A stretch of 6,275 nucleotides of DNA from Acidobacteriaceae bacterium (GCA_003133425.1 PKXI01000252.1:1-6275), one strand, 5' to 3'; counted from the first letter of the stretch, positions 1-6,188 are shown. A program made the numbers and translations. Notes: generated from the letters alone by a model not told the origin.

Positions 1-90
1 GTCTCATGCTTGGTCGCCGCTCCCTGGCGGTCGCGTCGACTTGAATGCTGCGGTTTCGAGATACATCGACTCTGGTTCCGCTGTAAGGCC

Positions 91-105
91 GCGCCCTTTC
101 AAAGC
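91..105 (-). repeat. Possible decayed copy of a family B repeat edge
   Basis: Read on the minus strand, this begins GCTTTGAAAGGGCGCGGC. That resembles the edge next to the third family B hairpin (minus strand 4658-4639, GCTTTGTAACAGGGCACGAC). The expected stem partner to the left is only partly complementary, so if it is a copy it has decayed. Nothing else in 1-177 looks like a gene: the plus-strand frames are soon closed, and the long minus-strand frame here runs into the acyltransferase gene. Confidence 0.3.
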
Positions 106-150
106 GAATGCTGACTCGGACACTACGAAACCGCGGGCTGGTTTTTCGGC

Positions 151-175
151 GGGGCGTTGACCTGATAACCTTCTG
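151..175 (+). repeat. Imperfect 25-bp direct repeat, copy 1
   Basis: This segment matches 4780-4804 at about 20 of 25 positions, including the shared GGGGCGTTGAC and a following TAAC. Both copies lie just before a gene start. TTGACC at 157-162 looks like a -35 box, but it is only 15 bases from the TTG start of the acyltransferase gene, so it cannot drive that start by the usual geometry. Chance similarity is possible. Confidence 0.3.
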
Positions 176-177
176 TC

Positions 178-1230
178 TTGCCCATCCAGCGACCAAATTG
201 GCTTCCCTCTTATGTGCCGGAACTCGACGGCGTGCGAGGGCTTGCGATTCTGTGGGTGGTGCTCTATCACTGCAATCCGCGGCTTGAGGGCACGTGGATC
301 CATTACGTCTCAATTTGGGGATGGGCAGGGGTCATTCTGTTCTTCGCTCTCTCCGGTTTCTTAATCACTTCCATTCTGCTGACTACGCGGGACAAGCCGC
401 GCTACTTCCACAACTTTCATGCGCGCAGGGCGCTGCGCATCTGGCCGGTCTACATTTTGCTGCTGGTGGCGGTTTACCTGAATGCACCGTGGTTCATTGG
501 CCCGAGCGTGACGGATGCAATCAAGGCCGCGCCGTGGTGGGCGTACCTGTTGCTGATTCAGAATCTCTTTCATCTGACGCTGACTCCGTCGATTGGGCCG
601 ACGTGGGCGCTGTGCATCGAGGAACAGTACTATTTTTTCTGGGCGCCGCTGGTGAAGTGGCTGCGGCGGCCGTGGATGCTGGCTACCGTGCTGCTTTGTG
701 TGCTGGTGGGTTCGCCGTGGCTGCGCCACAGCAATTACGCCTGGCTCACGCCAACGCACACACTCATTCACCTGGACGGCATTGCTTTGGGAAGCCTGGT
801 GGCGCTGGGGATGCACACGCTGCCGCTGAGCCGGCGCACGTGGCTGTGGATGGGGCTGGGCGGATTGGTCGCCGGAATCTGGGCCGCCGCAACCATCGCG
901 GGCGGCACTGCGTATCTGGATTCCGCGCTGGCGGTTGGCTTTGTGGGCGGGGTGCTGGCGCTGATTGCTTCAACCGGCTCGCGCAACCCAATCAGCGCAA
1001 TATTGCGGGGCGGCCCGTTGGCGTTTTATGGCCGCATCAGCTACGGCCTCTACATGATTCACATCGCGGTGTTCATTTACTTCGGCTGGTTCGACCTGCG
1101 CATGGATCCCTATGGTATCCCCGGCAATCTTGCCGTTGTGGCCTTCCGCCTGGGCGCGTCCACGCTGGCCGCGGCCGCGCTCTGGTACGGGTTTGAGTCG
1201 CAGATTCTGAAGCTGAAGAAATATTTCTAG
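178..1230 (+). CDS. Acyltransferase-3 family membrane protein (OafA/YrhL-like)
   Basis: A 350-residue integral membrane protein that probably transfers an acyl group, often acetyl, to a sugar or other hydroxyl on a cell-surface or secreted glycan; the acceptor cannot be told from sequence. Visible family signatures are ELDGVRG at residues 15-21, the likely catalytic His31 in LYH, the LSGFLIT segment at 58-64, an Arg-rich RRALRIWPVY stretch at 83-92, WALCIEEQYYF at 143-153, LDGIALGSLVA at 199-209, and GRISYGLYMIH at 285-295. Many hydrophobic helices fill the rest. The length fits a bare acyltransferase-3 domain with no SGNH extension. The start is TTG, because an in-frame TAA at 166-168 blocks extension and the next candidate, GTG at 214, falls inside the conserved YVPELDG segment. 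No strong ribosome binding site is visible. It has no operon partner here: the next gene is convergent. Family call secure, substrate unknown. Confidence 0.9.
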   Translation: MPIQRPNWLPSYVPELDGVRGLAILWVVLYHCNPRLEGTWIHYVSIWGWAGVILFFALSGFLITSILLTTRDKPRYFHNFHARRALRIWPVYILLLVAVYLNAPWFIGPSVTDAIKAAPWWAYLLLIQNLFHLTLTPSIGPTWALCIEEQYYFFWAPLVKWLRRPWMLATVLLCVLVGSPWLRHSNYAWLTPTHTLIHLDGIALGSLVALGMHTLPLSRRTWLWMGLGGLVAGIWAAATIAGGTAYLDSALAVGFVGGVLALIASTGSRNPISAILRGGPLAFYGRISYGLYMIHIAVFIYFGWFDLRMDPYGIPGNLAVVAFRLGASTLAAAALWYGFESQILKLKKYF

Positions 1231-1269
1231 AGCGCTGCAGTTTTCCTTGTGAAGTGGGCATCGTGGTAT

Positions 1270-1315
1270 TCCCACCCATGCAGCGATAAAACCGCTGCAT
1301 GGATGGGGCACCCGG
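1270..1315. repeat. Family A hairpin repeat, copy 1
   Basis: A palindromic intergenic element with fixed edges, TCCCACCC-like on the left (here TCCCACCC starts at 1270) and GGATGGGGCACCCGGC on the right. The inner arms CATGCAGCG (1277-1285) and CGCTGCATG (1293-1301) pair perfectly around a seven-base loop, ATAAAAC. The pairing continues through CCCACCC and GGATGGG with one constant A/C mismatch (1275 with 1303). It lies 39 bases after the acyltransferase stop. No T-run follows the stem, so it is not a standard intrinsic terminator on this strand. Confidence 0.8.
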
Positions 1316-1352
1316 CATCTTCGTTTTATAGAGTAAATTGAGTGTCGTGATA

Positions 1353-1397
1353 TCCCACCCTTGGCGCAAAGAACGCGCCAAGGATGGGGCACCCGGC
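1353..1397. repeat. Family A hairpin repeat, copy 2
   Basis: Same architecture and orientation as the copy at 1270-1315: TCCCACCC at the left and GGATGGGGCACCCGGC at the right. The inner stem is a different sequence, CCTTGGCGC (1359-1367) pairing perfectly with GCGCCAAGG (1375-1383). The loop AAAGAAC is again seven bases and shares five positions with the other loop. The A/C mismatch recurs at 1358 with 1384. Confidence 0.8.
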
Positions 1398-1445
1398 GTC
1401 GCGGTGGAGGACCTGGTCGGCGGCCATGCGGGATCGCTTGAGGTT

Positions 1446-1462
1446 CCGGTGAATGTAACCGG
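1446..1462 (-). other. Small hairpin just after the DoxX gene
   Basis: CCGGT at 1446-1450 and ACCGG at 1458-1462 form a five-pair stem with a seven-base loop, about 12 bases past the DoxX stop on the minus strand. It could help end that transcript, but the stem is short and no U-run follows in that direction, so termination is a weak guess. Confidence 0.25.
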
Positions 1463-1474
1463 CAATTGACGAGG

Positions 1475-1858
1475 CTACCGCGGCCAGCGCTCAAGAATCA
1501 CGAAGAGGGCGAGCAGAAACAGGGTTACGGCGGGCGCGGCCTCCTCGTTGCGGCGAAGGTGATAGATGCCGGCCAGCACCATGATGAGCGCCAACCCGGC
1601 GGCTCCAAGTCGCACCAGCAGATGTCCGGTAGCCAGCCCAGCGGGCGTCAAGGCAGGGGGCATGACCACTGCCAGAGCTCCCGCGACTTCTGCAATGCCG
1701 ATAAAAGTGGCCAGGCTCTGCGAGACTCCCGCGGGACGGCCCTTGTAGCGCGTCTCCACCACGCCGATCAGCCGCCTGTAGGCGAACAGTTTGCCGGCTC
1801 CGGTAACCAGGAAACAGGCCGCCAAAATAATCTGGGCAATCCAAGCCAGGCCGTTCAT
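1475..1858 (-). CDS. DoxX-like family membrane protein
   Basis: A 127-residue protein with four predicted membrane helices at about residues 5-22, 50-67, 77-97 and 108-123, the layout of the DoxX-like families. Typical features are FLVTGAGKL at 16-24, the second-helix pattern FIGIAEVAGALAVVMPPAL at 52-70, and a charged IYHLRRNE turn at 98-105 before the last helix. The start ATG (1856-1858) is preceded on the minus strand by AAGGGGAG two bases away, a good purine-rich ribosome binding site. The physiological role is not established: relatives are linked to sulfur or thiosulfate oxidation in archaea and to redox or stress functions elsewhere, and most are uncharacterised. It is alone on this strand and diverges from the phosphoketolase gene, sharing a 261-bp intergenic region. 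Family call is confident; function is open. Confidence 0.85.
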   Translation of the reverse strand: MNGLAWIAQIILAACFLVTGAGKLFAYRRLIGVVETRYKGRPAGVSQSLATFIGIAEVAGALAVVMPPALTPAGLATGHLLVRLGAAGLALIMVLAGIYHLRRNEEAAPAVTLFLLALFVILERWPR

Positions 1859-1919
1859 TGCTCCCCTTGTCTTTCGCGGCGACGCCAGCTGCAGGCAGCC
1901 TTGATTTGTAGTGCAACCG

Positions 1920-1949
1920 ATTGAAACTCGAACACCAGCTTGATGTCAA
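1920..1949 (-). promoter_or_regulatory. Candidate sigma-70 promoter of the DoxX gene
   Basis: On the minus strand a perfect TTGACA -35 box (plus-strand 1944-1949) is followed after 18 bases by TTCAAT (1920-1925), a four-of-six match to the -10 consensus. Transcription would start near 1913, giving a leader of about 55 bases. The -35 box lies in a small palindrome, CTTGATGTCAAG (1939-1950), which may be an operator or chance. Confidence 0.45.
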
Positions 1950-2039
1950 GATCGTTTCGATACATCGCTGCTTAAAGGTTTTCGCCGAGAATAGGGCAAG
2001 CCTTCCAGTCTCACAGAATGGTTCTTCGTCTCATCGTGT

Positions 2040-2055
2040 TGTGACATCAGTCACC
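2040..2055 (+). promoter_or_regulatory. CRP/FNR-superfamily binding site before phosphoketolase
   Basis: TGTGACATCAGTCACC contains the perfect inverted repeat GTGAC-ATCA-GTCAC and matches the CRP consensus TGTGA-N6-TCACA at nine of ten defined positions. The centre, about 2047.5, lies about 42 bases before the transcription start predicted from the -10 element at 2078-2083, the placement used by class II activators. A further TGTGAC half-site lies at 2069-2074. Which family member binds (a cAMP, oxygen or nitric oxide sensor) cannot be told; the GTGAC arms are closer to CRP than to the TTGAT of FNR. Confidence 0.55.
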
Positions 2056-2074
2056 CACGGCGTGAAGCTGTGAC

Positions 2075-2083
2075 TGCTAGGCT
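2075..2083 (+). promoter_or_regulatory. Candidate extended -10 element of phosphoketolase promoter
   Basis: TGC followed by TAGGCT fits the extended -10 form (TGn plus T,A and final T of the hexamer). No good -35 box lies 17 bases upstream, as expected of an activator-dependent promoter. The predicted start at about 2089-2090 leaves a leader of about 30 bases with a GAGAGGTG ribosome binding site at 2108-2115. Confidence 0.4.
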
Positions 2084-2119
2084 TTTAGTAGCACGCAATC
2101 ATCCCTCGAGAGGTGCGCC

Positions 2120-4522
2120 ATGATCGAAAACACAGGGAGCGTATCAGCGAGCAAGGGTCCCCTTAGCCCGGAACTGTTGGCAAAGATGAACGCCTATTGG
2201 CGAGCTGCCAACTACCTGTCTGTCGGACAGATTTACCTGAAAGACAACCCGCTGCTGGAACGCCCGCTGACGCTGGACGACGTGAAGCCGCGGCTGCTGG
2301 GCCACTGGGGTACGACGCCGGGGCTCAACTTTCTATACGTGCACTGGAACCGGCTGATCCGCGAGCGCGGGCTGAACATGCTGTATGTCATCGGGCCGGG
2401 GCACGGCGGACCGGGGCTGGTGGCGAACACTTATCTTGAGGGCTCGTACTCGGAGATTTATCCGCACATCGAGCAGAACAAGGACGGCATCAAGCGGCTG
2501 TTCCGGCAATTCAGTTGGCCGTATGGGATTCCGAGCCACGTGGCGCCGGAGACGCCGGGGTCGATTCACGAGGGCGGCGAGCTGGGCTACTCGCTGGTGC
2601 ATGCTTACGGCGCGGCGTTCGACAATCCCGATTTGGTTGTGGCCTGCGTGGTGGGCGATGGCGAAGCGGAGACTGGGCCGCTGGCGACAAGCTGGCACTC
2701 AAACAAGTTTCTGAATCCTGCGACCGATGGCGCGGTGTTGCCGATTCTGCATTTGAACGGCTACAAGATTGCGAACCCTACGATCCTGGCGCGGATTCCC
2801 CATCCTGAGTTGGAGAATTTGATGCGCGGCTACGGCTATGAGCCGTTCACGCTGGAAGGCGACGATCCGGAGGTGATGCATCAGCAGGCTGCGGTGGTTT
2901 TCGATACGATGCTGGACCGCATTGCCGCGATTCAGAAGGCGGCGCGGGAAGGCGGCGAAACGGAACGGCCGGCGTGGCCGATGCTGATTATGCGCACGCC
3001 GAAGGGATGGACCGGGCCGAAGTTTGTCGACGGCAAACCGGTGGAGAACACGTGGCGGGCTCACCAGGTTCCGCTGTCGGAGATTTTCGAGAAGCCCGAT
3101 CATCTGCGGATGCTTGACGAGTGGATGCGGAGCTACAAGCCGGAAGAGCTGTTCGACGAGAAGGGACATTTCCGCGCCGATTTGGCGGAGATTGCACCGA
3201 AGGGGCGGCTGCGCATGGGAATGAATCCGCATGCGAACGGCGGCCTGCTGCTGAAAACGCTGAAGGTGCCCAACTTCCGCGATTTTGCGGTGAAGCTTGA
3301 GGAGCGCGGACAGAAGGATGTGGAATCGACGCGGGTTCTGGGCAGATTGTTGCATGCGGTGATGCAAGCGAACAAGGCGGAGAAGAACTTCCGCGTATTC
3401 GGGCCGGATGAGACAGCCTCCAATCGACTTCAGGACGTGATTACCGGGACCGGCAAGGCATGGATGGCGGAAACGCTTCCGGTGGATGAGGAGCTGTCAG
3501 AGACTGGCCGCGTGATGGAGATACTAAGCGAGCACATGTGCCAGGGCTGGCTCGAGGGCTATCTGCTGACCGGGCGGCATGGGTTCTTCTCCTGCTATGA
3601 GGCGTTCATTCACATCATTGACTCGATGGTGAACCAGCACGCGAAATGGTTGAAGACTACGCTCGAGATTCCATGGCGCAGGCCGATTGCTTCGCTCAAC
3701 TATTTGCTGAGCTCGCTGGTATGGCGGCAGGATCACAACGGATTCTCGCACCAGGATCCGGGGTTCATTGATCACCTGCTGAACAAGAAGGCAGATGTGG
3801 TGCGCATCTATCTTCCGCCGGATGCGAACACGCTGCTCTCGGTGGCGGATCATTGTTTGCGCAGCCGGCACTACATTAATTTGATTGTCGCGGGAAAGCA
3901 GCCGGCGCCGCAATGGCTTACGACGGATGAAGCTGTCGCTCACTGTACTACGGGGCTCGGTTTGTGGCCGTGGGCTTCGAATGGCGACGGCGATCCGGAG
4001 ATCATGATGGCTTGCTGCGGGGATGTACCTACGCTTGAGGCACTGGCTGCGGTTTGCCTGCTGCGTGAGCGGGTACCCGATCTGCGCATTCGCGTGGTGA
4101 ACGTGGTGGATTTGATGACGTTGCAGCCGACTTCCGAGCATCCGCATGGGCTGCCGGACGAGGAATACGATCAGATATTTCCGCCCTCAACGCCGGTTGT
4201 GTTTGCATTCCACGGTTACCCGTGGCTGATTCACCGGCTCACTTACAGGCGGCACAATCACGACAACATTCACGTGCGCGGATACAAGGAGGAAGGAACG
4301 ACTACGACTCCCTTCGATATGTGCGTGCTCAATAACATCGACCGGTTCCAACTTGCGCTGGATGCGATCAGACGCGTGTCGCGACTGGCTCCAAGGGTCG
4401 CTGAGGCAGAGCAGTGGTACTCCGAGGCAATACAGCGGCATCGGCTGTACGTAGCGGAAAACGGCGATGACCTGCCGGAGATCAAGAATTGGCGCTGGCC
4501 GAAGGAGCGGGCTGGTTGTTGA
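2120..4522 (+). CDS. xfp: Phosphoketolase (xylulose 5-P / fructose 6-P)
   Basis: Thiamine-diphosphate enzyme that splits xylulose 5-phosphate, and in dual-specificity members fructose 6-phosphate, with inorganic phosphate to acetyl phosphate plus glyceraldehyde 3-phosphate or erythrose 4-phosphate. It is cytosolic and 800 residues long, the family's usual size. The order is N-terminal ThDP domain (to about residue 380), middle domain (about 400-570) and C-terminal domain (about 590-795). Landmarks are His62 in GHWGTTPG, His95 in GPGHGG, His140, the family signature EGGELGYS at 151-158, the cofactor motif GDGEAETG at 179-186, His315, RVFGPDET at 425-432, Glu479 in [12 protein letters not shown] (the position of the catalytic cofactor-activating glutamate), and His539 and His544 in [11 protein letters not shown]. 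All expected residues are present, so it should be active. ATG is set by GAGAGGTG at 2108-2115. Acetate kinase follows 317 bp downstream, supplying the next step. Substrate preference cannot be told. Confidence 0.97.
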   Translation: MIENTGSVSASKGPLSPELLAKMNAYWRAANYLSVGQIYLKDNPLLERPLTLDDVKPRLLGHWGTTPGLNFLYVHWNRLIRERGLNMLYVIGPGHGGPGLVANTYLEGSYSEIYPHIEQNKDGIKRLFRQFSWPYGIPSHVAPETPGSIHEGGELGYSLVHAYGAAFDNPDLVVACVVGDGEAETGPLATSWHSNKFLNPATDGAVLPILHLNGYKIANPTILARIPHPELENLMRGYGYEPFTLEGDDPEVMHQQAAVVFDTMLDRIAAIQKAAREGGETERPAWPMLIMRTPKGWTGPKFVDGKPVENTWRAHQVPLSEIFEKPDHLRMLDEWMRSYKPEELFDEKGHFRADLAEIAPKGRLRMGMNPHANGGLLLKTLKVPNFRDFAVKLEERGQKDVESTRVLGRLLHAVMQANKAEKNFRVFGPDETASNRLQDVITGTGKAWMAETLPVDEELSETGRVMEILSEHMCQGWLEGYLLTGRHGFFSCYEAFIHIIDSMVNQHAKWLKTTLEIPWRRPIASLNYLLSSLVWRQDHNGFSHQDPGFIDHLLNKKADVVRIYLPPDANTLLSVADHCLRSRHYINLIVAGKQPAPQWLTTDEAVAHCTTGLGLWPWASNGDGDPEIMMACCGDVPTLEALAAVCLLRERVPDLRIRVVNVVDLMTLQPTSEHPHGLPDEEYDQIFPPSTPVVFAFHGYPWLIHRLTYRRHNHDNIHVRGYKEEGTTTTPFDMCVLNNIDRFQLALDAIRRVSRLAPRVAEAEQWYSEAIQRHRLYVAENGDDLPEIKNWRWPKERAGC

Positions 4523-4549
4523 AGGGGCGGTACGTTTTGAAATTTTCCG

Positions 4550-4666
4550 GGGCTAAAGCCCGCCGTTCTTCTGTTGGCATTATGCGGGGGTTAAAACCCC
4601 CGCCTCCCTCCGGAACGAGTTTTATCGGCACGACTAAAGTCGTGCCCTGTTACAAAGCGGCTTTGT
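4550..4666. repeat. Family B: tandem hairpins with a constant TAAA loop
   Basis: Three hairpins in a row share the same loop but not the same stem. The first is GGGC-TAAA-GCCC (4550-4561). The second is an eight-pair stem, GCGGGGGT (4584-4591) with ACCCCCGC (4596-4603). The third is an eight-pair stem, GGCACGAC (4627-4634) with GTCGTGCC (4639-4646). All have TAAA in the loop and no internal mismatch. A fourth small hairpin, ACAAAG-CGG-CTTTGT (4652-4666), follows with a different loop. No T-run follows any stem. They fill most of the gap between phosphoketolase and acetate kinase and look like a REP-type repeat cluster rather than terminators. Confidence 0.75.
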
Positions 4667-4690
4667 GAAAGGCGGCCCAGGCTCATTCGA

Positions 4691-4767
4691 TCCCACCCTT
4701 CGCCCAGCCACCTCACAGACAAAGACCTGTCCTTGGGGACCCTGGTTGCGCGAAGGATGGGGCACCC
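4691..4767. repeat. Family A hairpin repeat, copy 3 with enlarged top
   Basis: The edges match the other two copies: TCCCACCC at 4691-4698 and GGATGGGGCACCC at 4755-4767. The inner arms CCTTCGC (4697-4703) and GCGAAGG (4750-4756) are again a new but matched sequence, with the A/C mismatch at 4696 and 4757. Instead of a seven-base loop there are 46 bases. After one C/C mismatch the stem can continue, with CAGCCA (4705-4710) pairing to TGGTTG (4743-4748) through one G-U pair. A further small hairpin, GTCC-TTGG-GGAC (4729-4740), sits near the tip. Confidence 0.75.
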
Positions 4768-4779
4768 AGATCGCTCGCT

Positions 4780-4804
4780 GGGGCGTTGACTTACTAACTT
4801 GCTG
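4780..4804 (+). promoter_or_regulatory. Imperfect direct repeat, copy 2; possible promoter part of ackA
   Basis: This is the partner of 151-175. TTGACT at 4786-4791 is a five-of-six -35 match, but no good -10 box follows at 16-18 bases (TTTCGG at 17). The nearest AT-rich hexamer, GATTAT at 4804-4809, is too close. If it acts, it would give the acetate kinase gene a start independent of the phosphoketolase promoter. Confidence 0.25.
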
Positions 4805-4839
4805 ATTATTTCGGCCCTAACACGGAAAGGTTTTCATTC

Positions 4840-6036
4840 ATGTCGTCTTTGCCTGTACTGGTATTGAACAGCGGTTCTTCATCGATCAAGTTTTCAGTTT
4901 ATGAGGCCGGCAACGGCGAACGGCGCAAGCTGCACGAAGGCGCTGTGGATGGCATCGGCACCGATCTGGGCAAGTTCTGGATCAAGGATGCAGAGGGCAA
5001 AAAGCTGGTGGATCAAACACCGGCTCTGCCAAACAGATCGGTCGCGTTCAAGCTGGTTGCGGACGCGCTTCACTCCGGCGACTTCCCTGCCCCGGCAGCC
5101 ATTGGCCATCGCGTTGTCTGCGGCGGCCCGACGGTGCAGGACAACCAGCGCATCACTCCTGAATTGATTGACGAGATTGAGCGCTATACGGACTTTGCGC
5201 CGCTGCACACGCCCATCGCCGTTTACATTATGCGCGAAGCTCTGCGGCTGTTTCCTGGCGTTCCCAATTTCGCCATTCTCGATACTTACTTCCATCGCAC
5301 CATGCCGGAAGTGGTGACGCACATGCCGATTCCGGAGGAGTATTCGGCAATGGGCGTACGGCGGTATGGGTACCACGGCATTTCGTACGAGTCGATTATT
5401 TTCCAGTTGCAGCCGAACGTTCCGGAGAAGCTGATCGTGGCGCACCTCGGCAACGGCGCATCCATATCCGCGATTCGCAACGGCGAGTGTCTCGACACGT
5501 CGATGGGCCTCACGCCGACCGGCGGCATCATCAGCGGCTCGCGGACCGGCGATATCGATCCGGGCGTGCTGCTGTTTATTTTGCGCAAGATTGCCGAGAA
5601 GGCTGAAAGCGCAACAGCGGCCGCAGATCAACTGGAAGTGGTGGCCAGCAAGAAGGCAGGACTGCTGGGCGTGAGCGCGCTGTCGAATGATATGCGCGAT
5701 CTGCGCGACGCGATCAAGGAAGGCAACGCCAAGGCGCGGCTGGCCGTGGACAAGTTCACCTGGACTATCGCCAAGTGGATCGGCAGTTATGTGGCCGAGC
5801 TGGGCGGGCTGGACATGCTGGTCTTCACGGGTGGCATCGGCGAGAACGACATCGCCTCGCGCGCGGAGATCTGCGCGGGGCTGGGCGCGCTGGGTATAGT
5901 CATTGACCCGGTTCGCAACAACGTCCGGGGCGAGGCAGTTATTTCCGCGGAGAATTCGCCGGTGACGGTGCGCGTGATTCCGCCTGCCGAGGATCTGATC
6001 ATCGTCAACCATGTGGTGCGGTTGCTGGCGGAGTAA
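4840..6036 (+). CDS. ackA: Acetate kinase (acetate/propionate kinase family)
   Basis: Cytosolic ASKHA-fold kinase that converts acetyl phosphate and ADP to acetate and ATP, reversibly. It is 398 residues, the normal length. Visible motifs are the N-terminal VLNSGSSSIKF (8-18), GHRVV with Arg91, PLHTP with His123, ILDTYFH with Asp148, RRYGYHG with His179, the phosphate-binding AHLGNGAS (201-208), SRTGDIDPG with Arg235, FTGGIGEN (329-336) and Glu384 near the end. These cover the catalytic positions known from Methanosarcina acetate kinase. Two motifs diverge: the usual HGG after HRVV is CGG (Cys94), and the usual GTSH is GISY (Tyr183), which suggests a branch apart from the E. coli-type enzymes. 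GGAAAGG at 4824-4830, nine bases before the ATG, is a reasonable ribosome binding site. The preceding phosphoketolase makes its substrate, favouring acetate kinase over propionate kinase. Confidence 0.93.
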   Translation: MSSLPVLVLNSGSSSIKFSVYEAGNGERRKLHEGAVDGIGTDLGKFWIKDAEGKKLVDQTPALPNRSVAFKLVADALHSGDFPAPAAIGHRVVCGGPTVQDNQRITPELIDEIERYTDFAPLHTPIAVYIMREALRLFPGVPNFAILDTYFHRTMPEVVTHMPIPEEYSAMGVRRYGYHGISYESIIFQLQPNVPEKLIVAHLGNGASISAIRNGECLDTSMGLTPTGGIISGSRTGDIDPGVLLFILRKIAEKAESATAAADQLEVVASKKAGLLGVSALSNDMRDLRDAIKEGNAKARLAVDKFTWTIAKWIGSYVAELGGLDMLVFTGGIGENDIASRAEICAGLGALGIVIDPVRNNVRGEAVISAENSPVTVRVIPPAEDLIIVNHVVRLLAE

Positions 6037-6045
6037 GAGACGGGA

Positions 6046-6060
6046 GCGCTCTTTCAAAGC
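6046..6060 (-). repeat. Possible decayed copy of a family B repeat edge
   Basis: This 15-base stretch equals 91-105 except at one base. On the minus strand it reads GCTTTGAAAGAGCGC, like the edge beside the third family B hairpin. It starts 10 bases after the acetate kinase stop. No stem partner is evident, so it may be a remnant or chance. Confidence 0.25.
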
Positions 6061-6106
6061 TGCGGTCCCAGATGAGCATTCAATTCGTGGCATTGCGTAG
6101 CTCTCA

Positions 6107-6144
6107 CCCAGGGTTCCGTCCGTTGCGTCGAACTCCACCCTGGG
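6107..6144. repeat. Inverted repeat after the acetate kinase gene
   Basis: CCCAGGGT (6107-6114) and ACCCTGGG (6137-6144) are perfect eight-base arms around 22 bases. It lies 70 bases after the acetate kinase stop. It could be a third type of intergenic palindrome or a transcription-ending structure; there is no clear T-run, only a pyrimidine-rich ATTCTCG next to it. Confidence 0.5.
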
Positions 6145-6157
6145 CTATTCTCGTATT

Positions 6158-6170
6158 TCCCCTACGGGGA
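6158..6170. repeat. Short hairpin TCCCC-TAC-GGGGA
   Basis: Five perfect pairs around a TAC loop, 13 bases after the larger inverted repeat at 6107-6144. Together they may form one composite intergenic element. No regulatory role can be assigned from sequence alone. Confidence 0.35.
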
Positions 6171-6188
6171 TATGCGCGCGGACCGAGG

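Noticed and set aside
294..1196. A 300-residue plus-strand frame inside the acyltransferase gene
   Set aside because: Same strand, shifted frame, Gly/Ala/Arg/His-rich with no membrane pattern; the overlapping frame has all acyltransferase-3 motifs.
1466..1924. Plus-strand frame of 152 residues opposite the DoxX gene
   Set aside because: The minus-strand frame has four hydrophobic helices, DoxX-type motifs and a ribosome binding site; the plus-strand product is hydrophilic and featureless.
1859..2119. Riboswitch or small RNA in the divergent intergenic region
   Set aside because: The predicted leader of phosphoketolase is only about 30 bases, and I recognise no conserved aptamer core.
2699..4147. 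Minus-strand open frames over phosphoketolase (2699-3367 and 3524-4147)
   Set aside because: Shadow frames of a conserved gene; low-complexity Arg/Gln/His-rich translations without family signatures.
4584..4603. Intrinsic terminator after phosphoketolase
   Set aside because: The stem is strong, but no T-run follows on either side, and it is one of a set of similar hairpins, so a repeat is the better reading.
4550..4767. CRISPR-like array
   Set aside because: Units are palindromes with different stems, uneven spacing and no constant repeat of 23-47 bases; no cas genes are present.
4894..6138. A 414-residue open frame on the minus strand over the acetate kinase gene
   Set aside because: It lies opposite a clear, motif-complete kinase; its translation is rich in Arg, His and Gln with no recognisable domain. 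Long antisense frames are common in GC-rich genes.
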